The notes under the pieces: generated by a model
Told to the model about the DNA's origin: nothing
Database searches by the model: none
The model's input: only the letters and a program-made list of their open reading frames with translations
Assembly: GCF_009690905.1 (NCBI RefSeq)
Contig: NZ_VOSW01000018.1
Coordinates: 1-64,000, forward strand
Length of the DNA stretch: 64,000 nucleotides
Source of the DNA: Paraburkholderia madseniana
GTDB lineage: Bacteria; Pseudomonadota; Gammaproteobacteria; Burkholderiales; Burkholderiaceae
Direction: 5' to 3'
In this document: positions 8,239 to 17,999 of the stretch, in pieces
How positions within the stretch are numbered: position 1 is the stretch's first letter
Layout of the letters: every line of letters starts with the position of its first letter
Translations under genes and position numbers: made by a program

Positions 8239-8991
8239 ATGGAAATCGATTTGAACGCCGACCTCGGCGAAGGCTGCGGTTCCGACGAGGCGCTGCTCGA
8301 CCTCGTCAGCTCGGCCAACATCGCGTGCGGCTGGCACGCGGGCGGCCCTAACGCCATGCGCGACTGCGTGCGCTGGGCGGTGCAAAAAGGCGTGTCGATC
8401 GGCGCGCATCCGAGCTTTAACGATCCTGAGAATTTCGGCCGCAAGGAAATGGATCTGCCGGCCAACGATATCTACGCAGGCGTGCTGTATCAGCTCGGCG
8501 CCCTGTCGGCGATCGCGCAGGCCGAAGGCGGGCGCATCGCGCACGTGAAGCCACACGGAGCGTTATACAACCAGGCCGCGCGCGACGCGAAGATCGCCGA
8601 TGCGATCGTCTCGGCGGTTCACGATTTCGACCCGTCGGTGGCGGTGTTCGCGCTCGCCAACAGCGGACTCGTGACGGCTGCCCGGGCAGCCGGCCTGACT
8701 GCCGTCGAAGAAGTATTCGCCGACCGCGGCTATCGCGCCGACGGCTCGCTCGTGCCGCGCAAGGAACCGGGCGCGCTTCTCGACGACGAAGACGTGGTGC
8801 TGGAGCGCACGCTCGCCATGGTGCGCGAGCGCCGCGTGCAGGCCGTCGACGGACACTGGGTGCCGCTCAACGCCCAAACCATCTGCCTGCACGGCGACGG
8901 CCCGCACGCGCTGGCGTTCGCACGGCGCATCCGCAGCGCGCTAGAGGACGCGGGCATTGATGTTCACGCGGCCGGCGCCGCGAGCGTCTGA
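8239..8991 (+). CDS. pxpA: 5-oxoprolinase subunit PxpA (LamB/YcsF family)
   Basis: A 250-aa TIM-barrel-like subunit, formerly annotated as LamB/YcsF. The N-terminal [14 protein letters not shown] and the following [11 protein letters not shown] motif are diagnostic. The [11 protein letters not shown] segment (near residue 103) and [17 protein letters not shown] (near 158) are also conserved. It starts 19 bases after pxpC with a GGGGAA ribosome-binding site. A hairpin at 9048-9072 may end this transcript. Confidence 0.95.
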   Translation: MEIDLNADLGEGCGSDEALLDLVSSANIACGWHAGGPNAMRDCVRWAVQKGVSIGAHPSFNDPENFGRKEMDLPANDIYAGVLYQLGALSAIAQAEGGRIAHVKPHGALYNQAARDAKIADAIVSAVHDFDPSVAVFALANSGLVTAARAAGLTAVEEVFADRGYRADGSLVPRKEPGALLDDEDVVLERTLAMVRERRVQAVDGHWVPLNAQTICLHGDGPHALAFARRIRSALEDAGIDVHAAGAASV

Positions 8992-9047
8992 CTCGCGCGT
9001 CGATCATTGCGAACCAGACAGCGCGATTCAACCGTTACCCAACCCCG

Positions 9048-9072
9048 AACGCCCCGCTCCGTGCGGGGCGTT
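9048..9072 (+). terminator. Probable terminator after pxpBCA
   Basis: A perfect 10-bp stem, AACGCCCCGC (9048-9057) with GCGGGGCGTT (9063-9072), encloses a 5-base loop. It is followed only by TTG-type T-poor sequence, so termination may be partial and allow read-through into the DUF969/DUF979 genes. Confidence 0.6.
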
Positions 9073-9293
9073 TGTCAGGTGCAGGACGCATTGCAGTACC
9101 CGCGGTGGAACAGCAAATGAGCAGCAGATAAGCGGCAAACAATCAGCAAACAAGCAGCAGGTGCAGGTGCAGGTGTAGTCGAAGCAACGCGGCCATCAAG
9201 AGCCGTGGCAGCAAGACGGCGCGTGGATCATCAGGCGCCGGCCCACGTTAGCCGCCACAAGCGGCGAGGTTGAAACCCTGTTTGGAGATCCAG
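9073..9293. other. Intergenic region between pxpA and the DUF969 gene
   Basis: No gene is seen. Bases about 9110-9178 are a low-complexity purine-rich stretch made of CAGCA/CAAACA words ending in three tandem AGGTGC units. A GGAG ribosome-binding site at 9284-9287 belongs to the next gene. No clear promoter was found. Confidence 0.6.
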
Positions 9294-10043
9294 ATGCAGA
9301 CAACAGTCAGTCTATGGCCGCTCATTGGCGTGGCCGTCATCATCGTCGGCTTTTTATTACGGTTCAATCCGATGCTGATCGTGGCGGTTGCCGCGATCAT
9401 CACCGGTCTGGCCGCGCACTTCCCGCCTGAAAAGATCCTCGCTGAAATCGGCACCGGCTTCATCAAGACCCGCAATATCCCGCTGATCATCCTGCTGCCG
9501 CTGGCCGTGATCGGCCTGCTGGAACGGCACGGCCTGCGAGAGCGCGCGCAAGCTTGGATCGGCGGCATCAAGGCCGCGACCGCGGGGCGCTTGCTGATCG
9601 TCTATCTGCTGGTGCGCGAGCTGACCGCCGCTGTCGGCCTGACCGGTCTCGGTGGCCATCCGCAGATGGTGCGTCCGCTGATCGCGCCGATGGCTGAAGG
9701 CGCGACTGAAACGCGCTTCGGCAAGATCAGCGACGCCGTGCGTTTCAAATTGCGCGCCTTCTCCGCGGCGACCGACAACGTCGGCCTGTTCTTCGGTGAA
9801 GACATCTTCGTCGCGTTCGGCGCAATCGTGCTGATGACGACCTTCCTGAAAGAAGCCGGCATCATCGTCGAGCCGATTCACGTGGCCGTCTGGGGCATTC
9901 CGACCGCGATCTGCGCGTTCATCATTCACGGCTTCCGCCTCTATCTGCTCGACCGCAGACTCGAACGCGAACTGCGCGGCAATGCCGCCGCGAACACCGC
10001 CTCCGTCGCGCCGACGCAATCCGCCGCAGGAGACAAAGCATGA
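9294..10043 (+). CDS. DUF969 membrane protein, putative transporter subunit
   Basis: A 249-aa integral membrane protein with about six hydrophobic segments, beginning MQTTVSLWPLIGVAVIIVG. The block TGLGGHPQMVRPLIAPMAEGA (about 121-141) is typical of DUF969. The start at 9294 was chosen over an upstream ATG because GGAG lies six bases before it. It overlaps the DUF979 gene by ATGA. DUF969 and DUF979 genes commonly travel together, often near pyroglutamyl peptidase or 5-oxoprolinase genes, so uptake of 5-oxoproline or a related compound is a reasonable inference; it has not been shown here. Confidence 0.85.
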   Translation: MQTTVSLWPLIGVAVIIVGFLLRFNPMLIVAVAAIITGLAAHFPPEKILAEIGTGFIKTRNIPLIILLPLAVIGLLERHGLRERAQAWIGGIKAATAGRLLIVYLLVRELTAAVGLTGLGGHPQMVRPLIAPMAEGATETRFGKISDAVRFKLRAFSAATDNVGLFFGEDIFVAFGAIVLMTTFLKEAGIIVEPIHVAVWGIPTAICAFIIHGFRLYLLDRRLERELRGNAAANTASVAPTQSAAGDKA

Positions 10044-10996
10044 CCTTCACGATTACCTATCTGTTCTGGCTGCTCGGCGTCGTGCTGCTCGTGATCGGCG
10101 GCATGATCGTCACGGATAAAGAACACCCGCGCCGTTTCACCGCCGGCGGTTTCTGGATTCTTTACGCGCTGATCTTCCTGATCGGCGACAAGCTGCCGCC
10201 GTCGGTGGTCGGCGTGCTGGTGATCGTGATGGCGTTGGCCGCAGGATTCGGCGGCGTGACCGCAGCCAAGCCGAAGGTGCTGTCGCTCGAAGCGCGCAAG
10301 GCAAGCGCCGCGCGTCTGGGTAACAAGCTGTTTGTACCCGCGCTGACGATTCCCGTCGTCACCGTGATCATTACGCTGTCGGCCAGCCATCTGATCTTTG
10401 GCGGCATGCCGTTGTTCGAGAAGGCCAACGTCACGCTGATCGGTTTCGGCATCGGCTGCGTGATTGCACTTGCGATTGCCTGCGTGATGACACGCGATAC
10501 CGTCGGCCAGTCGATGAAAGAGGCGCGCCGCCTGGTCGACGCATTGTCATGGGCCGCGGTGCTGCCGCAGATGCTCGGCATGCTCGGTCTCGTGTTCTCG
10601 GACGCCGGCGTCGGCAAGGCGGTCGCTCACGTGACCACGGCCTACATCAGCCTCGACTACCGCTTTATCGCGGTGGCCGTGTACTGCGTCGGCATGGCGC
10701 TCTTCACGATGGTGATGGGTAACGGCTTCGCCGCGTTCCCGGTGATGACAGGCGGCGTCGGTGTGCCGATCCTGGTCGGCGTGTTTCACGGCAACCCGGC
10801 GGTGATGGTCGCGATCGGCATGTTCTCGGGCTACTGCGGTACGCTGATGACGCCGATGGCCGCGAACTTCAACATGGTGCCGGCCGCGCTGCTGGAATTG
10901 CCGGATAAGAATGCGGTGATCAAGGTGCAGGTGCCCACCGCGCTGACCCTGCTGGTTGTGAACATCTTCCTGTTGAATTTCCTGATGTTCCTGTAG
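10040..10996 (+). CDS. DUF979 membrane protein, putative transporter subunit
   Basis: A 318-aa polytopic membrane protein with about nine hydrophobic segments, starting MTFTITYLFWLLGVVLLVIGG. Recognisable DUF979 blocks are NGFAAFPVMTGGVGVPILVG (near 230-250) and GYCGTLMTPMAANFNMVPAALL (near 270-290). It overlaps the DUF969 gene by four bases, so the two are probably made in equal amounts and form one permease. The context after pxpBCA suggests substrate import for 5-oxoprolinase. Confidence 0.85.
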   Translation: MTFTITYLFWLLGVVLLVIGGMIVTDKEHPRRFTAGGFWILYALIFLIGDKLPPSVVGVLVIVMALAAGFGGVTAAKPKVLSLEARKASAARLGNKLFVPALTIPVVTVIITLSASHLIFGGMPLFEKANVTLIGFGIGCVIALAIACVMTRDTVGQSMKEARRLVDALSWAAVLPQMLGMLGLVFSDAGVGKAVAHVTTAYISLDYRFIAVAVYCVGMALFTMVMGNGFAAFPVMTGGVGVPILVGVFHGNPAVMVAIGMFSGYCGTLMTPMAANFNMVPAALLELPDKNAVIKVQVPTALTLLVVNIFLLNFLMFL

Positions 10997-11214
10997 GGCC
11001 GTTTGCCGAACCGCGTGGCAGCCTTCGATATCTCATAGGACTTTCGCTGTGGTCGATGCATGCGCGTGAGTCCGCGGCAAATGGACGCCGCCGAATTCGG
11101 AGGCGTCCGATCGCCATGGAAGGGGCCTGAACATAAGCTGGTGGATGCTCTTCCATCCACATGCGCAGGCGACGCGCGCAACGCGCGCCGTCAGCGCTTT
11201 CCAGCAGGTCCCTC

Positions 11215-13020
11215 ATGGAACATCAAGCCCACCCCGACACCGCGCCCACCGACGCTCCGCCCTCCGCTTACCTCACCTCTCTGATTGAGGCCGCGCTCGA
11301 AGCACACCAGGCCGGCCGCCTCGATGCGGCCGAGCCTTTTTACCGTGAAGCGCTCGCACTCGACCCAACGCATGCCAAAGCGCTGCATTACTTCGGCGTA
11401 CTGCAACATCAGCGCGGCGATCATGGTTTCGCCGCCGAGTTGATGAGCGAAGCGCTCAAACTCGATCGCACCGACGCCGCCTGCTGGAGCAACCGTGGTC
11501 TCGTCGCCGCTGCGCTCGGCCATCGCGAAGAAGCGATGATCTGCTATGACCAGGCGCTGCAGTTGCAGCCGGATTTCGCCGACGCGCGCAACAACTTCGG
11601 CGTCGCGCTGCAAGCGCAAGGCTCGCTCGAAGTAGCGATCGAACAATACCGGCTAGCGTTGACGGCGAATCCGTCGCTAGTCGACGCACATCTGAACCTC
11701 GGCACGGCGCTGAACAAGCTCGGCCGCTACGACGAGGCGCTGGCCTGCTATCAGCACGCGCTGGCGTTCGATCCGCACTCGGCGGAAGCGCATTTCAGTG
11801 CTGGCAATGCGTACAACGCGCAAGGTGACCACGCCGCCGCCATCGCCAGTTTCGAACGGGCACTGGCACTGCGTGGCGATTATGCCGAGGCCCACATCAA
11901 TCTGGGCAGCCTGATCGGCAAGCTCGGTGACTACGCCGGTGCCGAATCGCAGTATCGGCGTGCAGTCGCACTCAAGCCGAACCCGACCAATCTGGTTTGC
12001 CTCGGCGGATCTCTCGGCGCGCAGGGCCGCCTGGATGAAGAAGAAGGCTTCTACCGTCATGCACTGGCGCTCGATCCCAACTACGCGGACGCGCATCAGG
12101 GCCTCGCGTGGCTGTTGCTCAAGCGCGGAGATTACAAGCAGGGTTGGGCGGAATTTGCGCAACGCTGGCGCAAGAGCGACTACGAGGCGATCGCCGTGCC
12201 GGGTGTTGCGGAGTGGCATGGCGAGCCGCTCGACGGGCGCCGTCTGTTGCTGGTCGGCGAACAGGGTTTCGGCGACCACTTCCAGTTTCTGCGCTATGCG
12301 CGCGTGCTCGAGCAACTCGGCGCCACGGTCGATCTCTGTGTGCGCGAGCCGCTTCTGCCGATGGTCGAGCGCATCCCGGGCGTGCATCGCGCGTTCAGTA
12401 GCAAGCCTGAAGGCCCGTACGACTTCTGGGTGCCGATGATGAGCGTGCCGTCGTGCGTCGGCACCGAACTGTCGACCATTCCCGCGGATGTGCCGTACAT
12501 TTTTGCCGACAAGGCAAAGATCAAGACATGGCGCAAACGGGCAGACGCAGCCGGCAAAGCAAAACGCAAAGTGGGCCTGGTGTGGTCCGGCAGCCCGACG
12601 TTCGGCAACGATCGTTATCGCTCGATGGCATTGGCCAACCTGAGCCAGCTAAGCGAGCTGAATGACATCGCGTGGTACGCGCTGCAAAAGGGGCCAGCGC
12701 ACGATCAGTTGGCTGATGCACCTGAAGCTTTCCGCGCCCACGATTTCACCGCAGATCTGAAGAGCTTCGACGACACCGCCGCGCTCATCATGAATCTCAA
12801 TCTTGTGATCGCCGTGGACACCGGCGTGGCGCACCTGGCTGCCGCACTGGGCAAGCCGGTGTGGGTGCTGCTGCCCGCCAACTCGGACTGGCGCTGGCTC
12901 GAAGAGCGCAGCGATTCGCCGTGGTATCCGGCGATGGAGTTGTTCCGGCAGACCAGGTTGGGCGATTGGGCGCCCGTGGTCGAACGCGTATCGGAAGAAC
13001 TACGCGACGGCAGTCTATAA
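11215..13020 (+). CDS. Tetratricopeptide repeat protein with a glycosyltransferase-like C-terminal domain
   Basis: A 601-aa protein. Residues about 10-320 hold around eight to nine 34-residue TPR units with the usual A/Y/A-ALALDP pattern, giving a protein-binding superhelix. Residues about 340-595 resemble a GT9/ADP-heptose-transferase fold found behind TPRs in many Burkholderiales proteins, including RLLLVGEQGFGDHFQF, VGLVWSGSPTFGND and AVDTGVAHLAAALGKPVW. No signal peptide or membrane segment is seen. The ATG at 11215 was preferred because the preceding residues are Arg-rich and unlike the family, but its ribosome-binding site is weak. Substrate and acceptor are unknown; it stands alone between the permease genes and a toxin-antitoxin pair. 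Confidence 0.8.
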   Translation: MEHQAHPDTAPTDAPPSAYLTSLIEAALEAHQAGRLDAAEPFYREALALDPTHAKALHYFGVLQHQRGDHGFAAELMSEALKLDRTDAACWSNRGLVAAALGHREEAMICYDQALQLQPDFADARNNFGVALQAQGSLEVAIEQYRLALTANPSLVDAHLNLGTALNKLGRYDEALACYQHALAFDPHSAEAHFSAGNAYNAQGDHAAAIASFERALALRGDYAEAHINLGSLIGKLGDYAGAESQYRRAVALKPNPTNLVCLGGSLGAQGRLDEEEGFYRHALALDPNYADAHQGLAWLLLKRGDYKQGWAEFAQRWRKSDYEAIAVPGVAEWHGEPLDGRRLLLVGEQGFGDHFQFLRYARVLEQLGATVDLCVREPLLPMVERIPGVHRAFSSKPEGPYDFWVPMMSVPSCVGTELSTIPADVPYIFADKAKIKTWRKRADAAGKAKRKVGLVWSGSPTFGNDRYRSMALANLSQLSELNDIAWYALQKGPAHDQLADAPEAFRAHDFTADLKSFDDTAALIMNLNLVIAVDTGVAHLAAALGKPVWVLLPANSDWRWLEERSDSPWYPAMELFRQTRLGDWAPVVERVSEELRDGSL

Positions 13021-13026
13021 AACCTA

Positions 13027-13059
13027 CGCTGCGCAGATTTCAGGCGTTGCTGCGCAGCG
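13027..13059. terminator. Hairpin between convergent TPR and brnA genes
   Basis: A perfect 10-bp stem, CGCTGCGCAG (13027-13036) with CTGCGCAGCG (13050-13059), lies six bases after the TPR stop codon. There is no strong T-run, so it may be a weak terminator or an RNA-stabilising end. Confidence 0.45.
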
Positions 13060-13118
13060 CCTTCTCAATCCTTTCGTACGCACCTTCGTACGCAGACAGA
13101 ACGCCGCGGCGCCGCGCC

Positions 13119-13376
13119 TTAAGGACGGCGACGCTGCTGCGCCAGCATGTAGGCGCGCAACAACTTGTTGATGCGCGTTTGATAGCCCGCCCCCTGTTCT
13201 TTGAACCAGCTCAGTACATCCGCGTCCAGGCGCATGGTCACAGCCTGTTTCGGCGGAACGTGCAACTCGGCACGGTCAAAAAAATCGTCGCCCAATTCGG
13301 GCACGTCGCTCGTGTCGATTTGCGCGTCGCCTGCTTTTGCAAGTCGCTTCCAGTCGGTTCCTGATGTTTTACCCAT
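13119..13376 (-). CDS. brnA: BrnA-type antitoxin
   Basis: An 85-aa ribbon-helix-helix protein that would bind and neutralise BrnT and repress the operon. The C-terminal half, VTMRLDADVLSWFKEQGAGYQTRINKLLRAYM, is the typical BrnA DNA-binding segment. The N-terminal DWKRLAKAGDAQIDTSD region also fits. As usual for brnTA the toxin gene comes first, here with 51 bases between the genes. Confidence 0.88.
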   Translation of the reverse strand: MGKTSGTDWKRLAKAGDAQIDTSDVPELGDDFFDRAELHVPPKQAVTMRLDADVLSWFKEQGAGYQTRINKLLRAYMLAQQRRRP

Positions 13377-13427
13377 AATTTCGCCTCTGCTCCTTTTCAG
13401 CCATTCCCACGCTACCCACCGTGCCAG

Positions 13428-13706
13428 TCAATTCCAGACGCTGTACTTGTAGCGTTTGACCTCGTGCTTCGTCGCCTTGCGGGCCGAAATGATACGGATC
13501 ACATCGGCGCTGCGTTCGACGTACACCACTACGCCTACGATCGCGGCCATCCAGCCTAGCGCGATCCAGCGTTCTTCACCGTAGTCTTCCCGCTGGTCTA
13601 TCGCCGTCAGCACGGGATGATCGAACACGTCGACCGCATCTCGGAAATCGATGCCATGCTTACGAATGTTGATTTGATTCTTGAGTTCGTCCCATTCAAA
13701 CCGCAC
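13428..13706 (-). CDS. brnT: BrnT-type ribonuclease toxin
   Basis: A toxin of the RelE-like BrnT family that slows growth by cleaving RNA. VRFEWDELKNQINIRKHGIDF at the N-terminus and the C-terminal IRIISARKATKHEVKRY are diagnostic. A GTG start at 13706 gives 92 aa beginning exactly at the conserved MRFEWDE block and has CAGGTG just upstream; an ATG nine codons earlier (13733) is the alternative. It is the promoter-proximal gene of the pair. Confidence 0.88.
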   Translation of the reverse strand: MRFEWDELKNQINIRKHGIDFRDAVDVFDHPVLTAIDQREDYGEERWIALGWMAAIVGVVVYVERSADVIRIISARKATKHEVKRYKYSVWN

Positions 13707-13908
13707 ACAGCACCTGTATTGACGTCTGTACATACATCATAGCACGCACGCGTAGCTATGTCCGCATGAGCCGCGAGCAGTTTGCGACACACGTCAGCGT
13801 CGGACTGGCTGTGAAATTACCGGTTCCTGATCTGGCCGAACGGCCTACCCCGGTTAGGACTGTGATCAGCCACGCCGCAGATTTCGCAGCGTAAGGCTGG
13901 GACGACTC

Positions 13909-15060
13909 TCACCCCGCATCCACCACGAACCCGTGCTGCCGCAAAAGCTGCAGCACGCCCTTGCGGCCACCCAGATGCAACGCGCCGATCGCCACGAACA
14001 CCGGCTTGTTCGGCCCGGCGATCAGCAGCATCCGCGATACGAAGCGCCGGTTGCGTTCGTACACGATCCGGTTGTCGATCGAATCGGAGATCCGCTTGTC
14101 GCGCGCCAGCTTTTCGGACTTCGCGGCCTGCCACGCCGCAATCGCATCGGCATCGCCCACTCGCCACAGCCGGTGCAACGTCTTCACATCGTCGACGTTT
14201 TCCGCGGGCGTCTGCACCAGGTCCTGCGCGAGCATTTCGCGTTGCTGCGCAAGCGTGAGTCCGGTGAACGCACGCATTTGCTGCGGCAAGGTCTCGAGAC
14301 CGACGATCTTGCCGCGCGTCCTGATATAGACGTTCTGCAATTGCGCTTCCGTGCCGTACTCGGTCTGCAAGCCTGCACTCAACGAATCGTAGGTTTCGAC
14401 GACGAGAGACGCGAGCCACGGCCGCATCTTCTTGATTTCATCCTGCGCCGCGGGATTGCCGCGCAGGCGCAAGGCCAGCTTGCGCCATAAAGGTTCGGGC
14501 AGCAGACCCGGCAGACAGTCGCGGCGGCATACGCCGTACTTCGACACGTCGTCTTGCGAGACCAGCAGTTCGTCGGGTGAGAGTTCGAGCGCCAGCGTCG
14601 GCGAAGCCGCTAGGGCGCCCAGGATCGGCGCGCGGAACGGTTGCCCGGGCGGATAGTCGGCGGGGTCGCCGACATGCAACGTGCCGAGCACGTAAATGGT
14701 CGTGGTGCCGCGTGTCGCGACATAGAACGGCATGCGCGCAGGCTGCGCGCGCACCGGGCCGCTCGCCGTGGTGCCGGGCGTAGCGGGCGGAGGATTGAAG
14801 CCCGGCAAGGTGGCGCGTGGCGGCGCCGGCAGACTTGGCACCGGCATCGCCGGCCGTCCTGCCTGGGCGGGCGTATTGGCAGCCGCCCCAGCGGCATGCG
14901 CGAGGCCGATCGGCCCTGCGCTCAGGTGAAAAGCAGAACATACGCCGAGGAGCGTGGCACCGGTCAGTGCAAACGCTCCCCAGCGCCGCGCGAAAGCAGC
15001 GTGGCGGCCATCATCGCGCGAGCGGCGCGCAAGACGACGCGCCGCCACTGCATCAGGCAT
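13909..15060 (-). CDS. TraB/GumN family protein, predicted secreted or membrane-anchored
   Basis: A 383-aa protein. A hydrophobic segment near residues 28-55 (GAFALTGATLLGVCSAFHL) suggests export, followed by a Pro/Ala-rich linker to about residue 105. The TraB/GumN domain then shows the N-terminal TIYVLGTLHVGDP motif and the C-terminal FVAIGALHLGGRKGV motif; the paired His and Glu residues of this family are thought to form a metalloprotease-like centre, but the function is unproven. The ATG at 15060 overlaps the dppF stop by eight bases, so it is translationally coupled to the peptide transporter operon. Confidence 0.85.
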   Translation of the reverse strand: MPDAVAARRLARRSRDDGRHAAFARRWGAFALTGATLLGVCSAFHLSAGPIGLAHAAGAAANTPAQAGRPAMPVPSLPAPPRATLPGFNPPPATPGTTASGPVRAQPARMPFYVATRGTTTIYVLGTLHVGDPADYPPGQPFRAPILGALAASPTLALELSPDELLVSQDDVSKYGVCRRDCLPGLLPEPLWRKLALRLRGNPAAQDEIKKMRPWLASLVVETYDSLSAGLQTEYGTEAQLQNVYIRTRGKIVGLETLPQQMRAFTGLTLAQQREMLAQDLVQTPAENVDDVKTLHRLWRVGDADAIAAWQAAKSEKLARDKRISDSIDNRIVYERNRRFVSRMLLIAGPNKPVFVAIGALHLGGRKGVLQLLRQHGFVVDAG

Positions 15061-16072
15061 CCATGTCCCCCACCTCCTCGGCGCGGTGACACGACACCTG
15101 ACGGCCATCCACTTCACGCAACTTCGGCTCTTCGCTGCGGCAACGGTCGATCGCGTACGGGCAGCGCTGATGGAACGTGCAGCCCGACGGCGGATTCAGC
15201 GGCGACGGCATTTCACCTTGCAGCTTGATCTTGATGGTGCGATCCGCTTCGAAGATCGAAGGCGTGGCCGACATCAGCGCACGCGTGTACGGATGACGCG
15301 GATTCGAGAAAATCCGCTTCTTGTCGCCAAGCTCCGCCACGCCACCGAAATACATGACCATCACATCGTCGGCGATGTGCTCCACCACCGACAGATTGTG
15401 CGAGATGAACACGTAGCTGGTCTTGAACTGCTCCTGCAGATCCATGAACAGATTGAGAATCTGCGCCTGGATCGACACGTCGAGCGCGGACACCGGCTCA
15501 TCGGCGACCACGATCTGCGGATCGAGGATCATAGCGCGAGCGATGGCCACGCGTTGCCGCTGACCGCCTGAGAACATATGCGGATAACGCTTGGCATGCT
15601 CCGGACGCAGGCCGACCGTACGCATCATCTGCGCGATCCGTTCGGCGCGTTCGGTCGTGCTCAGTTGCGTGTTGATCGCGAGCGGCTCGCTGAGCGTCTG
15701 CTCGACTGTCTTGCGCGGATTCAGGGAGGCAAACGGATTCTGAAACACCATCTGCACGCGCCGCCGCAGCGCCGCGATCTTCGCGTGATCGGCGCCCGCC
15801 ACGTCTTCACCGTCGATCAACAGACGGCCCGCGCTGGGCTTTTCGATCATGGTCAGTTGACGCGCGAGGGTGGATTTTCCGCAACCGGATTCGCCCACCA
15901 CCGCCAGGGTCTTGCCGCGGTCGAGCGCAAACGACACGCCGTTCAAAGCCTTGACCGTCCCCTGGCTGAACATGCTGCGCTTCACCGTGTAGTAACGCGC
16001 AAGCTTGTCGGCAACCAGGACGTGATCGCCCGCATGGTCCGACTGGCGCCGCGGTTCGAGTACTGCGTTCAT
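15053..16072 (-). CDS. dppF: Dipeptide ABC transporter ATP-binding protein DppF
   Basis: One of two cytoplasmic ATPases that energise dipeptide import. This 339-aa protein has a Walker [13 protein letters not shown] (about 57-68), the signature [14 protein letters not shown] (about 158-171) and Walker [13 protein letters not shown] (about 179-190). The C-terminal oligopeptide-transporter region has CxxxxRCPYA-type cysteines ([14 protein letters not shown]). It starts at 16072, overlapping the dppD stop by ATGA. Confidence 0.93.
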   Translation of the reverse strand: MNAVLEPRRQSDHAGDHVLVADKLARYYTVKRSMFSQGTVKALNGVSFALDRGKTLAVVGESGCGKSTLARQLTMIEKPSAGRLLIDGEDVAGADHAKIAALRRRVQMVFQNPFASLNPRKTVEQTLSEPLAINTQLSTTERAERIAQMMRTVGLRPEHAKRYPHMFSGGQRQRVAIARAMILDPQIVVADEPVSALDVSIQAQILNLFMDLQEQFKTSYVFISHNLSVVEHIADDVMVMYFGGVAELGDKKRIFSNPRHPYTRALMSATPSIFEADRTIKIKLQGEMPSPLNPPSGCTFHQRCPYAIDRCRSEEPKLREVDGRQVSCHRAEEVGDMDA

Positions 16073-17073
16073 CGTGCGCCTCCATGGGTGTGAATGTTGG
16101 CGTCGCCGCTCAGGTTCAGGGGTTTGATGCAGCGCACGCGCGCCACTTCGGCGTGACCTTGCATCGGTGTCAATGCCGGTCGCGCCTTCATGCAGTCGTC
16201 GACCACATACTTGCAGCGCGGTGCGAACAGACACCCTTTCGGACGATCATCACGCCCCGGCACCATGCCCGGCAGTGCGGCGAGCCGCACCGCGCCGACA
16301 TTGTGTTCGGGAATCGCCGCCAGCAACGCTTCCGTGTACGGATGATGCGGCGCGGCGAAGATGTCCGGCACGCGGTTCGTTTCGATCACTTCGCCAGCGT
16401 ACATGACCGCGACACGCTGCGCGACCTCGGACACCACCGCCAGATCGTGCGAGATCAGCACGAGCGCCATGCCGCGTTCCTTCTGCAGCTTGATCAGCAG
16501 TTCCATGATCTGCGCCTGGATCGTCACGTCGAGCGCGGTGGTCGGTTCGTCGGCGATCAGCAGTTTCGGATTGCAGGCAATCGCCATCGCGATCATCACG
16601 CGCTGGTTCATGCCGCCCGACATCTGATGCGGGAACGACGTGATGCGGCTCTTAGCGTCAGGAATGCCGACCTGGTCGAGCAACTCCAGCGCGCGTTTGT
16701 CCAACGCGCTACCGCGCAGGCCTTCGTGCAGCTTCAGCACTTCCTTGATCTGATAGCCGACCGTGTAGCTCGGATTCAGACTGGTGAGCGCGTCCTGGAA
16801 CACCATCGCGATGTCTTTGCCGATGATCTTGCGGCGTTCCTTCGCCGACGCCTTCAGCAGATTCTTGCCGTTGAAGGTGATTTCGTCGGCGGTGACTTTG
16901 CCCGGCGCGTCGATTAGGCCCATCAGCGCCATCATCGTCACGCTCTTGCCCGAGCCCGATTCGCCGACTACGCCGACCACTTCGCCCTGCGCGACATCGA
17001 GGTTGATCCGATCGACTGCGGGCAGGCCGTTGAAATCCACCGCGAGGTTGCGGATGGTCAATAGATTACTCAT
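16069..17073 (-). CDS. dppD: Dipeptide ABC transporter ATP-binding protein DppD
   Basis: The second ATPase of the importer, 334 aa. Walker A is [12 protein letters not shown] (about 35-46), the signature is [14 protein letters not shown] (about 151-164) and Walker B is [12 protein letters not shown] (about 171-182). The C-terminal Cys-rich motif [15 protein letters not shown] is present. It lies one base after dppC and overlaps dppF. Confidence 0.93.
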   Translation of the reverse strand: MSNLLTIRNLAVDFNGLPAVDRINLDVAQGEVVGVVGESGSGKSVTMMALMGLIDAPGKVTADEITFNGKNLLKASAKERRKIIGKDIAMVFQDALTSLNPSYTVGYQIKEVLKLHEGLRGSALDKRALELLDQVGIPDAKSRITSFPHQMSGGMNQRVMIAMAIACNPKLLIADEPTTALDVTIQAQIMELLIKLQKERGMALVLISHDLAVVSEVAQRVAVMYAGEVIETNRVPDIFAAPHHPYTEALLAAIPEHNVGAVRLAALPGMVPGRDDRPKGCLFAPRCKYVVDDCMKARPALTPMQGHAEVARVRCIKPLNLSGDANIHTHGGAR

Positions 17074-17074
17074 G

Positions 17075-17992
17075 TCATGCCATCCGTTTCAGTTTGGGAT
17101 CGAGTGCGTCGCGCAGCCCGTCGCCGAGCAGATTGATCGCGAGCACTGAGATCAGGATGGAAAGACCCGGCATCGTGACGATCCACCAGGCGCTGTCGAT
17201 ATAGTCACGCGCCGAGGCCAGCATCGCGCCCCACTCCGCCGACGGCGGTTGCACGCCGAGACCGAGGAAGCCGAGCGCGGCGGCATCGAGAATCGCCGAC
17301 GAAAAGCCCAGCGTAGCCTGCACGATTAGCGGTGCGGTGCAGTTCGGCAGCACCTGCGAGAACATCAAACGCAGCGTGCCCGCGCCTGCAACCCGCGAAG
17401 CCGTCACATATTCCTTCTGCAATTCGCCTTGTGCCGACGCACGCGTCAGACGCACATAGCCCGGCAGCGCGACGATCGCGATGGCCAGCATCGTGTTGAC
17501 GAGACCCGGACCGATGATCGCGACCACCGCGACTGCCAGCAGTAGCGAGGGCAATGCGAGCAGCACGTCCATGATGCGCATGATCGGCGTATCGGCCCAT
17601 TTCTCGAAGAACGCCGCGATCAAGCCGAGCACGATGCCCGGAATCAGCGCGAGCACCACCGAGACAAAGCCGATCCAGAACGACAGCCGCGCGCCATACA
17701 TCAGACGCGAGAGGATGTCGCGGCCTGCTTCGTCGGTGCCGAGAACGAACTTCCAGTTACCGCCGTCGAGCCAGGCGGGCGGGATTTTCACGGAGTCGCG
17801 ATACTGCTCGATCGGGCTATGCGGCGCGATCAAGGGTGCGAAGATTGCGATGAAGATCAACACCAGCACGATGACGCCGGCGGCGACCGCACCACGGTTA
17901 CGCGAGAAATTCGCCCAGAATTCGCGGGCGGCGATGGCGCGGCCGCTGGGCGGCGTCACCGCTGTGGGGACTGTATTTTGTATGTCTGCCAT
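17075..17992 (-). CDS. dppC: Dipeptide ABC transporter permease DppC
   Basis: An inner-membrane permease of 305 aa. It has an N-terminal OppC-type segment ([21 protein letters not shown]), six predicted membrane helices and the EAA loop in [17 protein letters not shown] (about 203-219). It starts seven bases after dppB in the dppABCDF-type operon. Confidence 0.93.
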   Translation of the reverse strand: MADIQNTVPTAVTPPSGRAIAAREFWANFSRNRGAVAAGVIVLVLIFIAIFAPLIAPHSPIEQYRDSVKIPPAWLDGGNWKFVLGTDEAGRDILSRLMYGARLSFWIGFVSVVLALIPGIVLGLIAAFFEKWADTPIMRIMDVLLALPSLLLAVAVVAIIGPGLVNTMLAIAIVALPGYVRLTRASAQGELQKEYVTASRVAGAGTLRLMFSQVLPNCTAPLIVQATLGFSSAILDAAALGFLGLGVQPPSAEWGAMLASARDYIDSAWWIVTMPGLSILISVLAINLLGDGLRDALDPKLKRMA

Positions 17993-17999
17993 GGTCAGG

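Noticed and set aside
13713..13738. TGTAT and ATACA words around GACGTC upstream of brnT, looked at as an operator
   Set aside because: The two dyads do not share a centre, so no clean palindrome is formed.
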